Of a DNA stretch of 64,000 nt, positions 54,095-63,112 are shown piece by piece. The translations under genes were made by a program, and so were the position numbers. Position 1 is the stretch's first letter. Every line of letters starts with the position of its first letter. The stretch is from SIG575 sp045534165 (GTDB lineage Bacteria > Bacillota > Clostridia > Oscillospirales > Acutalibacteraceae), in the NCBI GenBank assembly GCA_045534165.1, contig JAZSJD010000017.1, positions 1 through 64,000 of the forward strand. Reading direction: 5' to 3'. Under the pieces are notes generated by a model that was not told where the DNA came from, did no database searches, and saw nothing but the letters and a program-made list of their open reading frames with translations.

Positions 54095-54177
54095 AAATTA
54101 TCATTTCCTTTTTTTCAAAACTATAAAGTTATTATTCAGGCAGAAAGTATCGCAATTTTCCTGCCTTATTTTATAAC

Positions 54178-54213
54178 AAACGGTTTCCCGAAATAAAACC
54201 CAGGAAACCGTTT
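54178..54213. terminator. terminator at the end of the Hsp70/HerA/LytTR cluster
   Basis: AAACGGTTTCC (54178-54188) pairs with 54203-54213; it is located just after the LytTR stop on the minus strand. Confidence 0.7.
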
Positions 54214-54241
54214 AATCGTTGACAACTTTATTTTAAAAACC

Positions 54242-54979
54242 TTATGTAATATTTGAACACATCAGTGCAAAACAATCACTTACAGCCTTATAGTATGCTT
54301 TACTTATGTAAACCTTATCACCATTTGACATTGTAAAGCATTTGTTTGTACGGTCCATAGAGCGTACAAGTCTGATATTTACTATCGCACTTTTATGTAT
54401 GCGAATAAAATTTTCATCCTGAAGTTTTTCCTCTACAGCATCAAGTTTTCCCAAAATATGATAAGCACTTCCGTCTGAAGTAATTATATCAACATATCCT
54501 TTATAACTCTGCATATAGATTATTCTGCTGTGAGGAATAAAAAGTCGTACATTCTTATTTGTCCACATAAAAACTTTTTTGCGTTCACATATCAGGCTAT
54601 GCAAATTATTTATAACACTTTCAAAAGAATCTTTTTCCGGTTCTACATATATAACAGGTCTTGACGATAAATACGGTTTGAGATCAACTGTATTGCTTCC
54701 GTAAAATGCAATCAGAACTGACTCATCTTCTTTGAAAACAGTCTGACCTGCCATCAAAGAAAACTGCTCATAATCACTATTAATAAAAGCTATGTGAACC
54801 TTTTTTGATAAAGATGCCACCTCTGTTAATTGAACTTCTTCTCTTAACCAATAAACATCTGCTTCAATATTATTACGAACTGAATAACCGATTATTGCAT
54901 CTCGTATTCTACTATACAAATCAGGATTCTTTTCGAAAACCATAAAATCTAATTTATCAACAGCCATACATTTCACCAT
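54242..54979 (-). CDS. LytTR-type DNA-binding regulator
   Basis: A 245-residue protein. The C-terminal ~105 residues are a LytTR domain (FIPHSRIIYMQSYKGYVDIIT...FIRIHKSAIVNIRLVRSM). The first ~130 residues are receiver-like in pattern but lack the phospho-Asp/Lys set I would expect, so it may not be a normal response regulator; no kinase gene is near. The ATG overlaps the upstream stop as TGATG. LytTR proteins bind pairs of ~9-bp direct repeats about two helix turns apart. Such repeats lie upstream of the two promoters of this cluster (59878-59909 and 62821-62853). Confidence 0.85.
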   Translation of the reverse strand: MVKCMAVDKLDFMVFEKNPDLYSRIRDAIIGYSVRNNIEADVYWLREEVQLTEVASLSKKVHIAFINSDYEQFSLMAGQTVFKEDESVLIAFYGSNTVDLKPYLSSRPVIYVEPEKDSFESVINNLHSLICERKKVFMWTNKNVRLFIPHSRIIYMQSYKGYVDIITSDGSAYHILGKLDAVEEKLQDENFIRIHKSAIVNIRLVRSMDRTNKCFTMSNGDKVYISKAYYKAVSDCFALMCSNIT

Positions 54980-55443
54980 CAAAGTTTTTTAAATACTTCT
55001 CTCTGCTTTTCTGTTAAAATTTTAAAATATGCTGAATTATATTCGCTGACATCAGCTGACTCATTTTCATCCCATTCGACGAGAACTTTTTCAGCAAGCT
55101 GTAAAACTGCACTTATCTCGCTCTTTTTTTGTGATAATTCTTCCTGAGTAGGCTTATTAATTACTTCGAAAGTGTTTAAACTTTCTGCAGAAAAAGCTGA
55201 ATCAAATGCAAGTCTCTCAAATTTCACAAGTGCACATCCGGGATAAGTGAAAGTCAGATAAAACTCAGGATGATATACCTTCATTCCGTCTTTTGTTATT
55301 TCGGTTTTGTGAGTAAGGAAATGAGCGCAGAGTTTTCCGTTTTCAACAGAAAACATCGGGTAAAGTGCTCCTTGATTCATCGGCAAAACGCTTCTGAACA
55401 CAGGAGACTGATTCAATTTCTTTAAATATTCATTAAGTTTCAT
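54979..55443 (-). CDS. hypothetical protein in the Hsp70/HerA cluster
   Basis: A 154-residue soluble protein with a mixed alpha/beta start (FRSVLPMNQGALYPMFSVENGKLCAHFL) and a helical C-terminal part (about 100-150). No known domain is recognised. GGAGG is 7 nt before its ATG and its stop overlaps the LytTR start (TGATG). It must be co-expressed with the protease-like gene, 12 nt upstream, and the regulator. Confidence 0.75.
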   Translation of the reverse strand: MKLNEYLKKLNQSPVFRSVLPMNQGALYPMFSVENGKLCAHFLTHKTEITKDGMKVYHPEFYLTFTYPGCALVKFERLAFDSAFSAESLNTFEVINKPTQEELSQKKSEISAVLQLAEKVLVEWDENESADVSEYNSAYFKILTEKQREVFKKL

Positions 55444-55455
55444 GTCTGTTCCTCC

Positions 55456-56238
55456 TTATGGTCTGTCTGCAACAACCATGAATCCACCTGATGTGTTCCA
55501 TGCGTTCATAAATACATCGTAATCGATTTCTTTACCGCAACCATCCTCAACACCGGGATCGTTTACAATTACTTTGATATCTTCAGGATTGCTTTTATCA
55601 ATGCCGATAACTTCAACAGCATGATTCGCACTCCATGCAGGATAAAAACCTTCATAATTGTTATCAAGGCCCATATTGTACACACCGACAATTGCTCTGT
55701 CGCCACTGTTAAGTGCATTTTCAAGATCCTGAAAATCAGCTTCATAATCCATAGAAGTTTCAATTCCGTAATATTCCAGAATATTACCAATATCTTCAAA
55801 CGGCGTTCCGCCTTCTGCAACCCAACCGTTTTCAACTGCCATAGCCACAAGTTCATCTTCTTGAAAATCTTTCCCCGTATATTCTTCAAGAATAAATTCC
55901 TGACAAGCTACTGCACATGAATCACTATATGCCTGAGGATGCCACACATCTTTTGCATCTTCAATATTATAAATGCTGTATGCATCCTGAACTGCCTCGC
56001 TCTGTGTTTCCCATGCAAGACTTTCCTTTATAACTCCACCGGGCAACTCCTGTTTTTCGTAAGAATAGGGAGCTTCCATATTATCAAGATATTCATATAC
56101 ATCTCCCGGCACAACATCTTTTGTATCTGATGGTTCTGTAAGATCTTCAAGTACATCCAAAATCTCATTAAGCACATTTGTAGCTCCGTCAATCACAGCT
56201 TCTTTCAATGGTTCCAGAACGTCAATTTCTTCAAACAT
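55456..56238 (-). CDS. C39-like papain-fold cysteine peptidase
   Basis: A 260-residue protein. Residues 1-95 are an acidic, helical lead region. The rest is a papain-like C39 domain: Q102 and C108 in PQAYSDSCAVACQ, H206 in ANHAVEVIGID and D227 in VNDPGVEDG form the full Gln-Cys-His-Asp set. C39 domains cut leader peptides at double-glycine sites in export systems, while stand-alone ones cut unknown peptides. No signal peptide. It sits 4 nt after the stop of the membrane protein gene and 12 nt before the next gene. Confidence 0.78.
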   Translation of the reverse strand: MFEEIDVLEPLKEAVIDGATNVLNEILDVLEDLTEPSDTKDVVPGDVYEYLDNMEAPYSYEKQELPGGVIKESLAWETQSEAVQDAYSIYNIEDAKDVWHPQAYSDSCAVACQEFILEEYTGKDFQEDELVAMAVENGWVAEGGTPFEDIGNILEYYGIETSMDYEADFQDLENALNSGDRAIVGVYNMGLDNNYEGFYPAWSANHAVEVIGIDKSNPEDIKVIVNDPGVEDGCGKEIDYDVFMNAWNTSGGFMVVADRP

Positions 56239-56242
56239 ATTG

Positions 56243-56854
56243 TCAACCTTCCCTTCTTATGATACAACCTTGCTCTATCACCTTTTCATCCAAATACCAA
56301 TACGGCTTGAGAACCGTGCATAAAGTTCCTGCATCCAGATTATTTCCACTTAAGCATACATATTTTTTAGATGCATTCAGTTCAAATGCATACTCTGTTT
56401 CTTCTGCCCTTTTTATGCCTGCAAGTTCTATATATCTGAGCAGATTAACTGCCTGAGATTTAAGGTCACCCGAACCAAACAACTTCAAAAAAGCATTTTT
56501 GAAATCATCATTACCGTTCATATTTCCTACTCTGATTTTCCATTCGTCCATTGCATCACTATCAGCACTGTCAGGATTCTGAACAATCTGGAAAACGCCT
56601 TCGTAAAGTCCGTTAAATGAATCGGCAGTTTTGCTTATACCATTAACAATAATCTGCAGATTTTCATCAACAATCTTTTCTTCATCAGCATTTTTTTCTT
56701 CAGTAATTTTTTCTTTCTCAACAGGTACTTCTGATTGCCTGATGACCTGAATTTCAGCTTTACCTTTTTTCTTTTTCATAACAACAGCAGCTACAATTGC
56801 CACTATTGCTACACCCAAAACAATCGCTATAATTATCCATTCAATTTTTCCCAT
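56243..56854 (-). CDS. single-pass membrane protein with acidic linker
   Basis: The ATG at 56854 is chosen because GAGGTG lies 6 nt before it; a GTG three codons earlier overlaps that site. The 203-residue protein has one N-terminal transmembrane helix (about 5-25), a Lys/Glu-rich linker (about 26-65) and a C-terminal soluble domain with strands (YVCLSGNNLDAGTLCTVLKP). No family is recognised. It could anchor the HerA ATPase encoded directly upstream to the membrane. Confidence 0.75.
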   Translation of the reverse strand: MGKIEWIIIAIVLGVAIVAIVAAVVMKKKKGKAEIQVIRQSEVPVEKEKITEEKNADEEKIVDENLQIIVNGISKTADSFNGLYEGVFQIVQNPDSADSDAMDEWKIRVGNMNGNDDFKNAFLKLFGSGDLKSQAVNLLRYIELAGIKRAEETEYAFELNASKKYVCLSGNNLDAGTLCTVLKPYWYLDEKVIEQGCIIRREG

Positions 56855-56864
56855 TGTAGTCACC

Positions 56865-59504
56865 TCAACCTACTTCAGATTTTTTAAGATGCACCCAGGA
56901 AGCTGCATCGTCACGGTCACCGCAGACAATCGCATAACCTTGCTGTAATGCAGGAATGAGAGCCTTCTGATCATCGCGCAAAGCAAGACTGGAACTCATA
57001 ATTTCGCAATCATCGGGAGCAGTAAGCCTATGAACTATTTTGTAGTTAGTGTTTTTAATTGCATCAGGAATAAGTCTTGTGGGCACCTGGTCAACAATCA
57101 TAAAGCCCTGCCCTGTACTTCTGATTTCCGAAAGCATATTACTGAACAAATCAGCTACAACACGTTGCGGATCTCCTGTGCCTGCCGCAGTGTTTTCAGG
57201 CTTGAGCAAAATGTTGTGAGCTTCTTCAACAAGTGTCATATGTAACAGTTTGTTCTGAGAAGCAAGTTTTCTGTATTCAGCATCGTTAGTATATTTTGAC
57301 CTTCTGTATTCGTGAAGACTGAGCATAAGAATTGACATAATAAGCGCCTTATCCTTTGCTGCAGAAATATTACTGATGTTGATAATTGTAGGTCTGTCAA
57401 AGAGTTCTGCATAGTCTGTTGAAAAATCAACATTAAGAAGCTGACCTCTTGTTCCTCTTGTAAGATACTGGAATCTTGTTTGCAGACAAGCCATAAGATT
57501 ATCCTTAACTTTGGCTTCATAGTGTTTTTTGGAAAGCACATATTTTGCCATATCTGTCATATGTGAAAGCATTGGATACTCAGGTTGCTGTTCCATAGGT
57601 CTGCCTGTGAGGAAATCTTTTTTATAATATCCGAGATAGAGTGAATATACAGTTTCATCCACAAGAACAGGTAAAATATCGCTTGTGGGAAGACTCGCAT
57701 TAAGAAGTGAAACAAGATTTTCACAACGTGAAATCATATCAACTTTTGCGCCCTTTACTGCTGCCGGCTGGAAGGGATTAATTTTAAGCTGTTCAAGTTT
57801 GTGACCTTCAAATTCATCACAACCCGGCATATAAATTCTGAACTGCATTTCTTCCGGAAGATGTTTGTTCATTTCAAGAGCCCAACGTACATAATCATCC
57901 TTTGCGGGTTCAATAACAAGAACCGGAATTTTCTTTTTCAGCATCTCGCCGAGAATTCTTTTACATGTATAACTTTTACCTGAACCTGTGCTGCCACAGA
58001 CAAGTGCATGTCTTACAAAATCATTCAGATCAACATCATACTCTGTCTTCTGCTCAACACCTGTATCAACAAGGTTTCCGAGACAGATGATATCTTCTGA
58101 TGTGACAACAGGCGGATTGTTTGCAAATCTCACCGCTGTTTTAACAAATCTTATACCGGGCACATCTCTCTGAGGAAGAGATGTTGTAAGTGCAAGTTCC
58201 TTTGTATTCATCGGTGTGCTGAGATACTGATAATGCTTACCGAAAACATGCCACTCTGTTTCTTCTTTCATATCAGGATTGTTCTGATTATAAAGCGGTA
58301 CCATACCAAAGCTGCTTCTGACAATATCCATTGCTCCTGATTTGTTGTTGAGAAGGTGAACACGTATAGGCTCAACATAGCTTTCTTTACCTGCATAAAT
58401 TGACCTGAGCATACCGCCGATTGTTGCAACGTCTTTATTATTCTGACCGAATACATATACGCCTACGTTCCAATAACCAAGGTTTCTGCCCTGCTTCATT
58501 CTTTCAATATGCTTTTCTGTAAGTTCTTCTGCATACTGAGCGAATTTATCAAGATATGTTGTGTTAACTGAAAAACTGATATTTTCACTTATTGTCTTAT
58601 TAAGATTACCTAAACCTATACTTGCTGCACTTCCTAACAATGAACCAACGCCGGGCAGTGCCAGGTTAAGAATTTTACCTAAAGCATCACCGATGTTTGA
58701 TGCTGCAAACTGGTTAAGACCTCTCTCTTTGCTTTCGCCCTTTGACTGACTTTCGTTAACGGTACGGTTCACATCGGCATGAATTTTACTTCCCAATTCT
58801 CTCATTTTATTTATAATATCGTTCGTTTCCGTATCGTTAATAGGATCAGAAATTACGAGAAGAGAAAAAGGTCTGTCCTCATTGCGGGACCCTTTAATGC
58901 CAAAAGCAAGAGAATCAAGGGTCTGCAAAACTCCTTTAGACTGATCTTCAGTAAAAGACGGAAGACCTGTTACCGCACCCATTGCCTTGTAACCATTCAA
59001 TACCATATGGATATCGTTAAAAGCCTTTTCTCTGTCAACCGGTAATAATTCCACACCGGGCATACTTCCGGATGTTGCCTGCTTCAGCTGATCAATCGCA
59101 TCCGCAGGAGTAAAAGCCTTATTGTTAGACATTGTGCCGAGGTAGAGACTTGTTTCGCCATCTTTTCTCTGCAAAAGGAAAAGAAGTCTGTATCCCCAGG
59201 CATGGAGTGAAGATAACACACCTTGCCAACGATTGAACAAATCAAAACTGTCAACGTTTTCGGGATGTATAGGCAAACGCGTCATATGAAGCCATGTAAT
59301 TTTATTTGCATCAACAAAATCAACATCAGGGAACTTCTCTCTTTGCGATACATTATCAAGATAACTTCTTTCCATACTGTAATCAAGCATTTCCCTGTAA
59401 AGTGCGCTTGGAACCTCTACTTTTATGGGATTATTAATTTTTAAATTTTCATTTGAAACCCCTTTGAATAAATCACGAAAACCAAGATCTCTTTTCTCAT
59501 CCAT
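56865..59504 (-). CDS. HerA/FtsK-type hexameric ATPase (DUF87-like)
   Basis: The start at 59504 (MDEKRDLGF) has GGAGG 7 nt upstream; the longer frame begins inside the previous gene. The 879-residue protein has an N-terminal domain of unknown kind (about 1-260). A Gly-rich hydrophobic stretch follows (about 270-305, LNLALPGVGSLLGSAA). The motor comes last: Walker A GSTGSGKSYT (504-513), Walker B VEEAH (759-763), and the LSEIRSTGQGFMIVDQVPTRL sensor/arginine-finger region. Such motors move DNA or protein through a ring. No nuclease (NurA) gene is near, unlike classical HerA pairs. Confidence 0.85.
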   Translation of the reverse strand: MDEKRDLGFRDLFKGVSNENLKINNPIKVEVPSALYREMLDYSMERSYLDNVSQREKFPDVDFVDANKITWLHMTRLPIHPENVDSFDLFNRWQGVLSSLHAWGYRLLFLLQRKDGETSLYLGTMSNNKAFTPADAIDQLKQATSGSMPGVELLPVDREKAFNDIHMVLNGYKAMGAVTGLPSFTEDQSKGVLQTLDSLAFGIKGSRNEDRPFSLLVISDPINDTETNDIINKMRELGSKIHADVNRTVNESQSKGESKERGLNQFAASNIGDALGKILNLALPGVGSLLGSAASIGLGNLNKTISENISFSVNTTYLDKFAQYAEELTEKHIERMKQGRNLGYWNVGVYVFGQNNKDVATIGGMLRSIYAGKESYVEPIRVHLLNNKSGAMDIVRSSFGMVPLYNQNNPDMKEETEWHVFGKHYQYLSTPMNTKELALTTSLPQRDVPGIRFVKTAVRFANNPPVVTSEDIICLGNLVDTGVEQKTEYDVDLNDFVRHALVCGSTGSGKSYTCKRILGEMLKKKIPVLVIEPAKDDYVRWALEMNKHLPEEMQFRIYMPGCDEFEGHKLEQLKINPFQPAAVKGAKVDMISRCENLVSLLNASLPTSDILPVLVDETVYSLYLGYYKKDFLTGRPMEQQPEYPMLSHMTDMAKYVLSKKHYEAKVKDNLMACLQTRFQYLTRGTRGQLLNVDFSTDYAELFDRPTIINISNISAAKDKALIMSILMLSLHEYRRSKYTNDAEYRKLASQNKLLHMTLVEEAHNILLKPENTAAGTGDPQRVVADLFSNMLSEIRSTGQGFMIVDQVPTRLIPDAIKNTNYKIVHRLTAPDDCEIMSSSLALRDDQKALIPALQQGYAIVCGDRDDAASWVHLKKSEVG

Positions 59505-59532
59505 TTCGTTTTCCTCCATCTGCACTTTTACA

Positions 59533-59805
59533 TTATATCTTTTTAATTGCTTCTTTTGCCTCAATCTTTGCTAATTTCTTAAGTGAATTCTCAGCAGCTA
59601 TTTCGTGGCCATTCGCAATATTTGTTTCAAGTTCATGCCTTGCTGCACTGTGTTCAACCGATTCGCCCAGAGTTCCGAATGAAGGTGGAAATTCTTCATT
59701 GTTTTCAGCATCATCTTCAAACTTCGGCGGGAAGTCGTTTGTTTCTATCTGTTCTTCAATTTCGTTAATCACTTGGAAATTTTCATTTGCGTTTTCAAAA
59801 TCCAT
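59533..59805 (-). CDS. small acidic protein with paired FPPxF motifs
   Basis: A 90-residue protein. The ATG at 59805 has GGAG 9 nt upstream; the ATG three codons earlier is too close to it. It is strongly acidic, with two short motifs FPPKF and FPPSF about 16 residues apart in a disordered-looking region, and a Lys/Ala-rich helix at the end. These look like docking motifs for a partner. First gene after the second cluster promoter, 28 nt before the HerA-type ATPase start. No homologue is recognised. Confidence 0.7.
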   Translation of the reverse strand: MDFENANENFQVINEIEEQIETNDFPPKFEDDAENNEEFPPSFGTLGESVEHSAARHELETNIANGHEIAAENSLKKLAKIEAKEAIKKI

Positions 59806-59841
59806 TTTTAACATCTCCGTTTGTTTTTTTATTGTGACTTA

Positions 59842-59871
59842 ATCATAACAGGTTTTTTTGATTTTTTTCAA
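59842..59871 (-). promoter_or_regulatory. promoter of the acidic protein-HerA-LytTR operon
   Basis: TTGAAA, 18 nt, TATGAT (59842-59847) on the minus strand. The -10 lies 31 nt from the nearest direct repeat of the operator at 59878-59909. Confidence 0.7.
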
Positions 59872-59877
59872 AGAATA

Positions 59878-59909
59878 CGTTTTTGACCCTTGAAAACACG
59901 TTTTTAGAC
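59878..59909 (-). promoter_or_regulatory. LytTR-type tandem operator (downstream promoter)
   Basis: CGTTTTTGACC (59878-59888) and CGTTTTTAGAC (59899-59909), written on the plus strand, start 21 nt apart. This is two helix turns, the usual layout of LytTR-binding sites. The nearer repeat lies about 7 nt upstream of the -35 box. Confidence 0.7.
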
Positions 59910-59954
59910 TTTTTTATAAAATTCTCGCGTGTTTATTTAAATCAGATTTATGTA

Positions 59955-62717
59955 TTAAATATAATTTTTATCAGACACTTTAATACCGCTTGCCAAAAGA
60001 TTTTCTTTGATTTCCACGTATAATTTCTTCATAAAATCTTTCTTTTTTGTTCCGTAATATATTGTATTATATTTTGAACCGACTTTACATCTCATTCCGT
60101 CTACCGGATGTTCTATAAGTTCACCGTTAAGGAATTCCTTCCAGGATGTAAAATGAACCACATCACCAAAAAAGAATCCCAGATAATGGGTTGAATAAAT
60201 TCCTCTATCAGTAATCATTACACCTCTTTTTTGAGTATCAGCATATTCACTGTCCGCAAAAAAGATTTTTGCATCTGAGGGTACTTTAAGATTATTTCTT
60301 AATTTATAAAAATCTGACTCTTTTACAGGTCCGCACATTGCTTTGCATGTTTCTTCTATAATTTCAAGGAATAATTTATCTTCAGTTTTTTGAGCGTTGG
60401 TTTCAGATTTTTCGGGTGTTCCGGTTGCATTCACCTGATAATCTGTTTTCTTGAGTGCATTCTGTAAACCAACAAAGAAATTAAGTGCCTGAGATTTTTC
60501 CGAAGTTGAAAATGATGCGGTATATTGGCGGCCTCCTTTGAATCCAAATGCAATAATTCCGTTGATTTCATTCATAATTATTGTTACTTCATCCCGGTAT
60601 GCATACCAATGAAGACGAATAGTATTTGACCACAATTCACGATAATAAAAACCCTTGTCAGTAATAACAAATCCGTTCTTTCCGCTACCAAACCAGGTGG
60701 TATCTTTCCAGAAATAACAAACTTCGTTTTCAGGAATATTTAAATTGGTTCTTAATCCATCGATATTACCCGATGACAATTTTTCTGCGATTTTTTTATT
60801 ATTTTCAAGATATGCTTTTGCTTTATCAAATAAATTTCCTTTTCCGCTTTTGGGCTGAGTCGACTCTTTGCCTGATAAAACAACTTTTGAAGTTATAAGC
60901 TGTTTCTGTAAAACATTAAACATTTCCAGAACAGACTGATCAGCCTCACCATAAATAACATTTTCTTTGGTTCCGTTTTTTTGTATCAGAGCATTTTCAG
61001 TTTGCTGTAATGTCGCATTAACAAAAGAATCCCATTTTGTATGGAAAATATACTTTCCTTCTTTATCCGTAGCATAAATACCTTTTTCCGTAATAACTGT
61101 TCCTGCTTTTTCGCTTTCTGACAAATCACCGATGCTTTTTGCAAAATAAATAGTTTCATCAGCACTGATGCCCATATTTTTTCTCAGTTCTTCACCTTTA
61201 GCAGACTTTGGATAACCTGCAAAAGTTGAAATTAATATTGATTTTAAATCTGCAGTATCTTCTTGTTTAGCACCTCTGCTGATTACAAAGGTTATTTCAG
61301 TGCCTTTTTCAACCATTTCACCGGGTTTAATACTCTGTGAAATAACATAACCTTTTCCCACTGTCTGGCTGTATTCATATACTGTCCTGATTCTGAAATC
61401 TTCATTTTTAACGCGATTTGATGTAAATCGTTCATAAGACGTGTTCACAAAATCAGGAATCGTCACTTTAGTATCTTTTACACGTGTGTTTATTATTTTA
61501 AAAGGCAATTGGCTGTAAACCATACCAAGCGCAACTGTTTCCTGCGGATGTGGAAGGCTGAATACACGTTTCTTTTCCTTCCGGACCTTTCTGAGTGCAG
61601 GGTGATCAATTCCCTCCATCGTTCCGTCAACAAGTTCCTTTGCAAAATACCAGGCACTATGTCCGCCTGTGAAAATTACTACGTCAATTTCGGCATTATC
61701 TTCAATCTTATCAAGACAACCCTTTACGAGAGTTTTATAATCTTCCAGTTTGTCTTCTATAAGCTTTTCAAAGCTTTTTCTTGTAATTTCCGGGAAAGGC
61801 TTTTTAATCGGTGCAAACAATTGAGCCTGCTTTGCAACTGTACAGGCTTTTGTGGATTCATTTTTCCCAAGACTCGGAGAAAGAGTTTCTTCTTTCCAGC
61901 CTTTAACACCTGTATTATTCCTTATAAAGTTTTCTGCTGCCTCCTTCGGCAAACCACAACTGACAACATACTCAACCAGAAAGTCCTTAAGTTTTTCATC
62001 AATTTCTCTTCCGCCAAAAGTGATATCTACATCGTCTTTCGGCCACGAAAACATCAGTTCATTTTTAATATCTGTTGCTGTAACTTTATCTTTTTCAGCA
62101 TTAACATTGCATTTACACACCGCAAGGTCTGTTGTTCCCGCGCCCATATCGATAACGAGAATAAGATTATCCTTATCTTTTTCAATAAAACCATTATTTC
62201 TGATTTCATTCATTTCCTGTGCTAATATTGCATAAAGAGCCGCAGATGGTTCGTCAATTGATGACACGTTTTTAAAACCTGCATCTGCAACTGCACCGGT
62301 CATAAATCTTCTTGTTTCAGCTTTCCATTTGACAGGGAAGCTGATGATTGTCTCCTCCTCATCACACTCTCCAAGGAAACCATCCTGATAAGAATATCTC
62401 TCATAAAGATATCGCATATATTCATGAGTAAGTTCCTTGGCTCTCTGACTCACTTCTTCATTTTCACTTTCGAGTGACATTTTGAAATCGCGATAAACGG
62501 TAGATCCGTCAAGAAGCTCATCAATTCCACAATCAACCGTGCCATCCTCATTAACTCTTACAATTGTCATCGCCCTGGGTTCTGAAGCACCCTGGCCAAA
62601 AGTTACACTTTCAGTATGATGCGGATCCCCTAAAGCCTTGCCGTCCTTATATCTTTTGCACTTAATTACCGATGTACTTGTGCCAAAATCGATACCTACA
62701 AGTCGTTTAATTGCCAT
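59955..62717 (-). CDS. Hsp70-like ATPase fused to a PASTA domain and three repeated C-terminal domains
   Basis: A 920-residue protein. Residues 1-405 are an Hsp70/actin-fold ATPase: phosphate-1 GIDFGTSTS (8-16), phosphate-2 VIDMGAGTTDLA (188-199), adenosine motif FTGGHS (349-354). The DnaK peptide-binding domain is missing. A PASTA-like unit follows (about 416-482, TIPDFVN ... SIKPGEMVEKGTEI). Then come three domains of about 120-130 residues (about 490-608, 625-757, 780-910). They share I/F-strand, AGTVITEKGIYA / GFVITDKGFYYR / GVMITDRGIYST cores. PASTA is usually outside the cell, but there is no membrane helix here. Confidence 0.85.
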   Translation of the reverse strand: MAIKRLVGIDFGTSTSVIKCKRYKDGKALGDPHHTESVTFGQGASEPRAMTIVRVNEDGTVDCGIDELLDGSTVYRDFKMSLESENEEVSQRAKELTHEYMRYLYERYSYQDGFLGECDEEETIISFPVKWKAETRRFMTGAVADAGFKNVSSIDEPSAALYAILAQEMNEIRNNGFIEKDKDNLILVIDMGAGTTDLAVCKCNVNAEKDKVTATDIKNELMFSWPKDDVDITFGGREIDEKLKDFLVEYVVSCGLPKEAAENFIRNNTGVKGWKEETLSPSLGKNESTKACTVAKQAQLFAPIKKPFPEITRKSFEKLIEDKLEDYKTLVKGCLDKIEDNAEIDVVIFTGGHSAWYFAKELVDGTMEGIDHPALRKVRKEKKRVFSLPHPQETVALGMVYSQLPFKIINTRVKDTKVTIPDFVNTSYERFTSNRVKNEDFRIRTVYEYSQTVGKGYVISQSIKPGEMVEKGTEITFVISRGAKQEDTADLKSILISTFAGYPKSAKGEELRKNMGISADETIYFAKSIGDLSESEKAGTVITEKGIYATDKEGKYIFHTKWDSFVNATLQQTENALIQKNGTKENVIYGEADQSVLEMFNVLQKQLITSKVVLSGKESTQPKSGKGNLFDKAKAYLENNKKIAEKLSSGNIDGLRTNLNIPENEVCYFWKDTTWFGSGKNGFVITDKGFYYRELWSNTIRLHWYAYRDEVTIIMNEINGIIAFGFKGGRQYTASFSTSEKSQALNFFVGLQNALKKTDYQVNATGTPEKSETNAQKTEDKLFLEIIEETCKAMCGPVKESDFYKLRNNLKVPSDAKIFFADSEYADTQKRGVMITDRGIYSTHYLGFFFGDVVHFTSWKEFLNGELIEHPVDGMRCKVGSKYNTIYYGTKKKDFMKKLYVEIKENLLASGIKVSDKNYI

Positions 62718-62784
62718 TATAAATCCCCCTGTTACTCTTTAGAAACAGATTTTATTATTTCGCATGATTCATTTTTGTAGCTTC

Positions 62785-62814
62785 AGTCTATCAGATATTT
62801 CTGATTACAACTTA
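62785..62814 (-). promoter_or_regulatory. promoter of the Hsp70-PASTA gene
   Basis: TAAGTT, 18 nt, TAGACT (62785-62790) on the minus strand. Both boxes are weak, as expected for an activated promoter. The -10 lies 31 nt from the nearest operator repeat, exactly as at the second promoter. Confidence 0.55.
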
Positions 62815-62820
62815 AAAATG

Positions 62821-62853
62821 CTGTTTTTGACCTTCAAAATCCTGTTTTTGGTC
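62821..62853 (-). promoter_or_regulatory. LytTR-type tandem operator (Hsp70 promoter)
   Basis: CTGTTTTTGACC (62821-62832) and CTGTTTTTGGTC (62842-62853), plus strand, start 21 nt apart. They match the pair at 59878-59909 in core (GTTTTTGAC), spacing and distance to the -10 box. Confidence 0.7.
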
Positions 62854-63112
62854 ATTCAGATAGCAAAAATATCCTAAAATATTGACTATACAAATTCTTC
62901 GGACATCAAAGATATATCAGGTGTTTGTCCGTTTTTGTCAAGATTGTCCTAAAAATTCATATAATTTGTTTACCTTTTTAGAATATATTTATATAATTTT
63001 ATCACAAAAAAGCATAAACTTCAACATATTTCAATAATGGATTTTACTTTTTATTTAATTTAATACCTTTTAACAGAAACTCCTGAAAACATGTGATATC
63101 TGTCCTGTCAAA
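62854..63112. other. AT-rich gap between the Hsp70 promoter and the guaA terminator
   Basis: No gene is seen. The minus strand holds a TTGACA (about 62936-62941) with a GATATA-like box 17 nt further (about 62913-62918), a possible second upstream promoter for the Hsp70 gene. GGACAA-type short repeats surround it. The rest is A/T-rich without clear structure. Confidence 0.4.

Noticed and set aside
53213..56238. Toxin-antitoxin or ADP-ribosylation toxin pair
   Set aside because: An ADP-ribosylglycohydrolase is present, but no ADP-ribosyltransferase motif was seen in its neighbours, so a DarTG-like pair is not supported.
59505..59564. N-terminal extension of the HerA-type ATPase
   Set aside because: It starts at a TTG inside the previous gene without a ribosome site; a GGAGG site fits the ATG at 59504.
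61509..62225. Plus-strand ORF of 238 codons antisense to the Hsp70 gene
   Set aside because: It lies fully inside a well-supported Hsp70 domain, has no ribosome site, and its amino acid make-up (many Cys, Phe, Ile) is typical of an antisense shadow.
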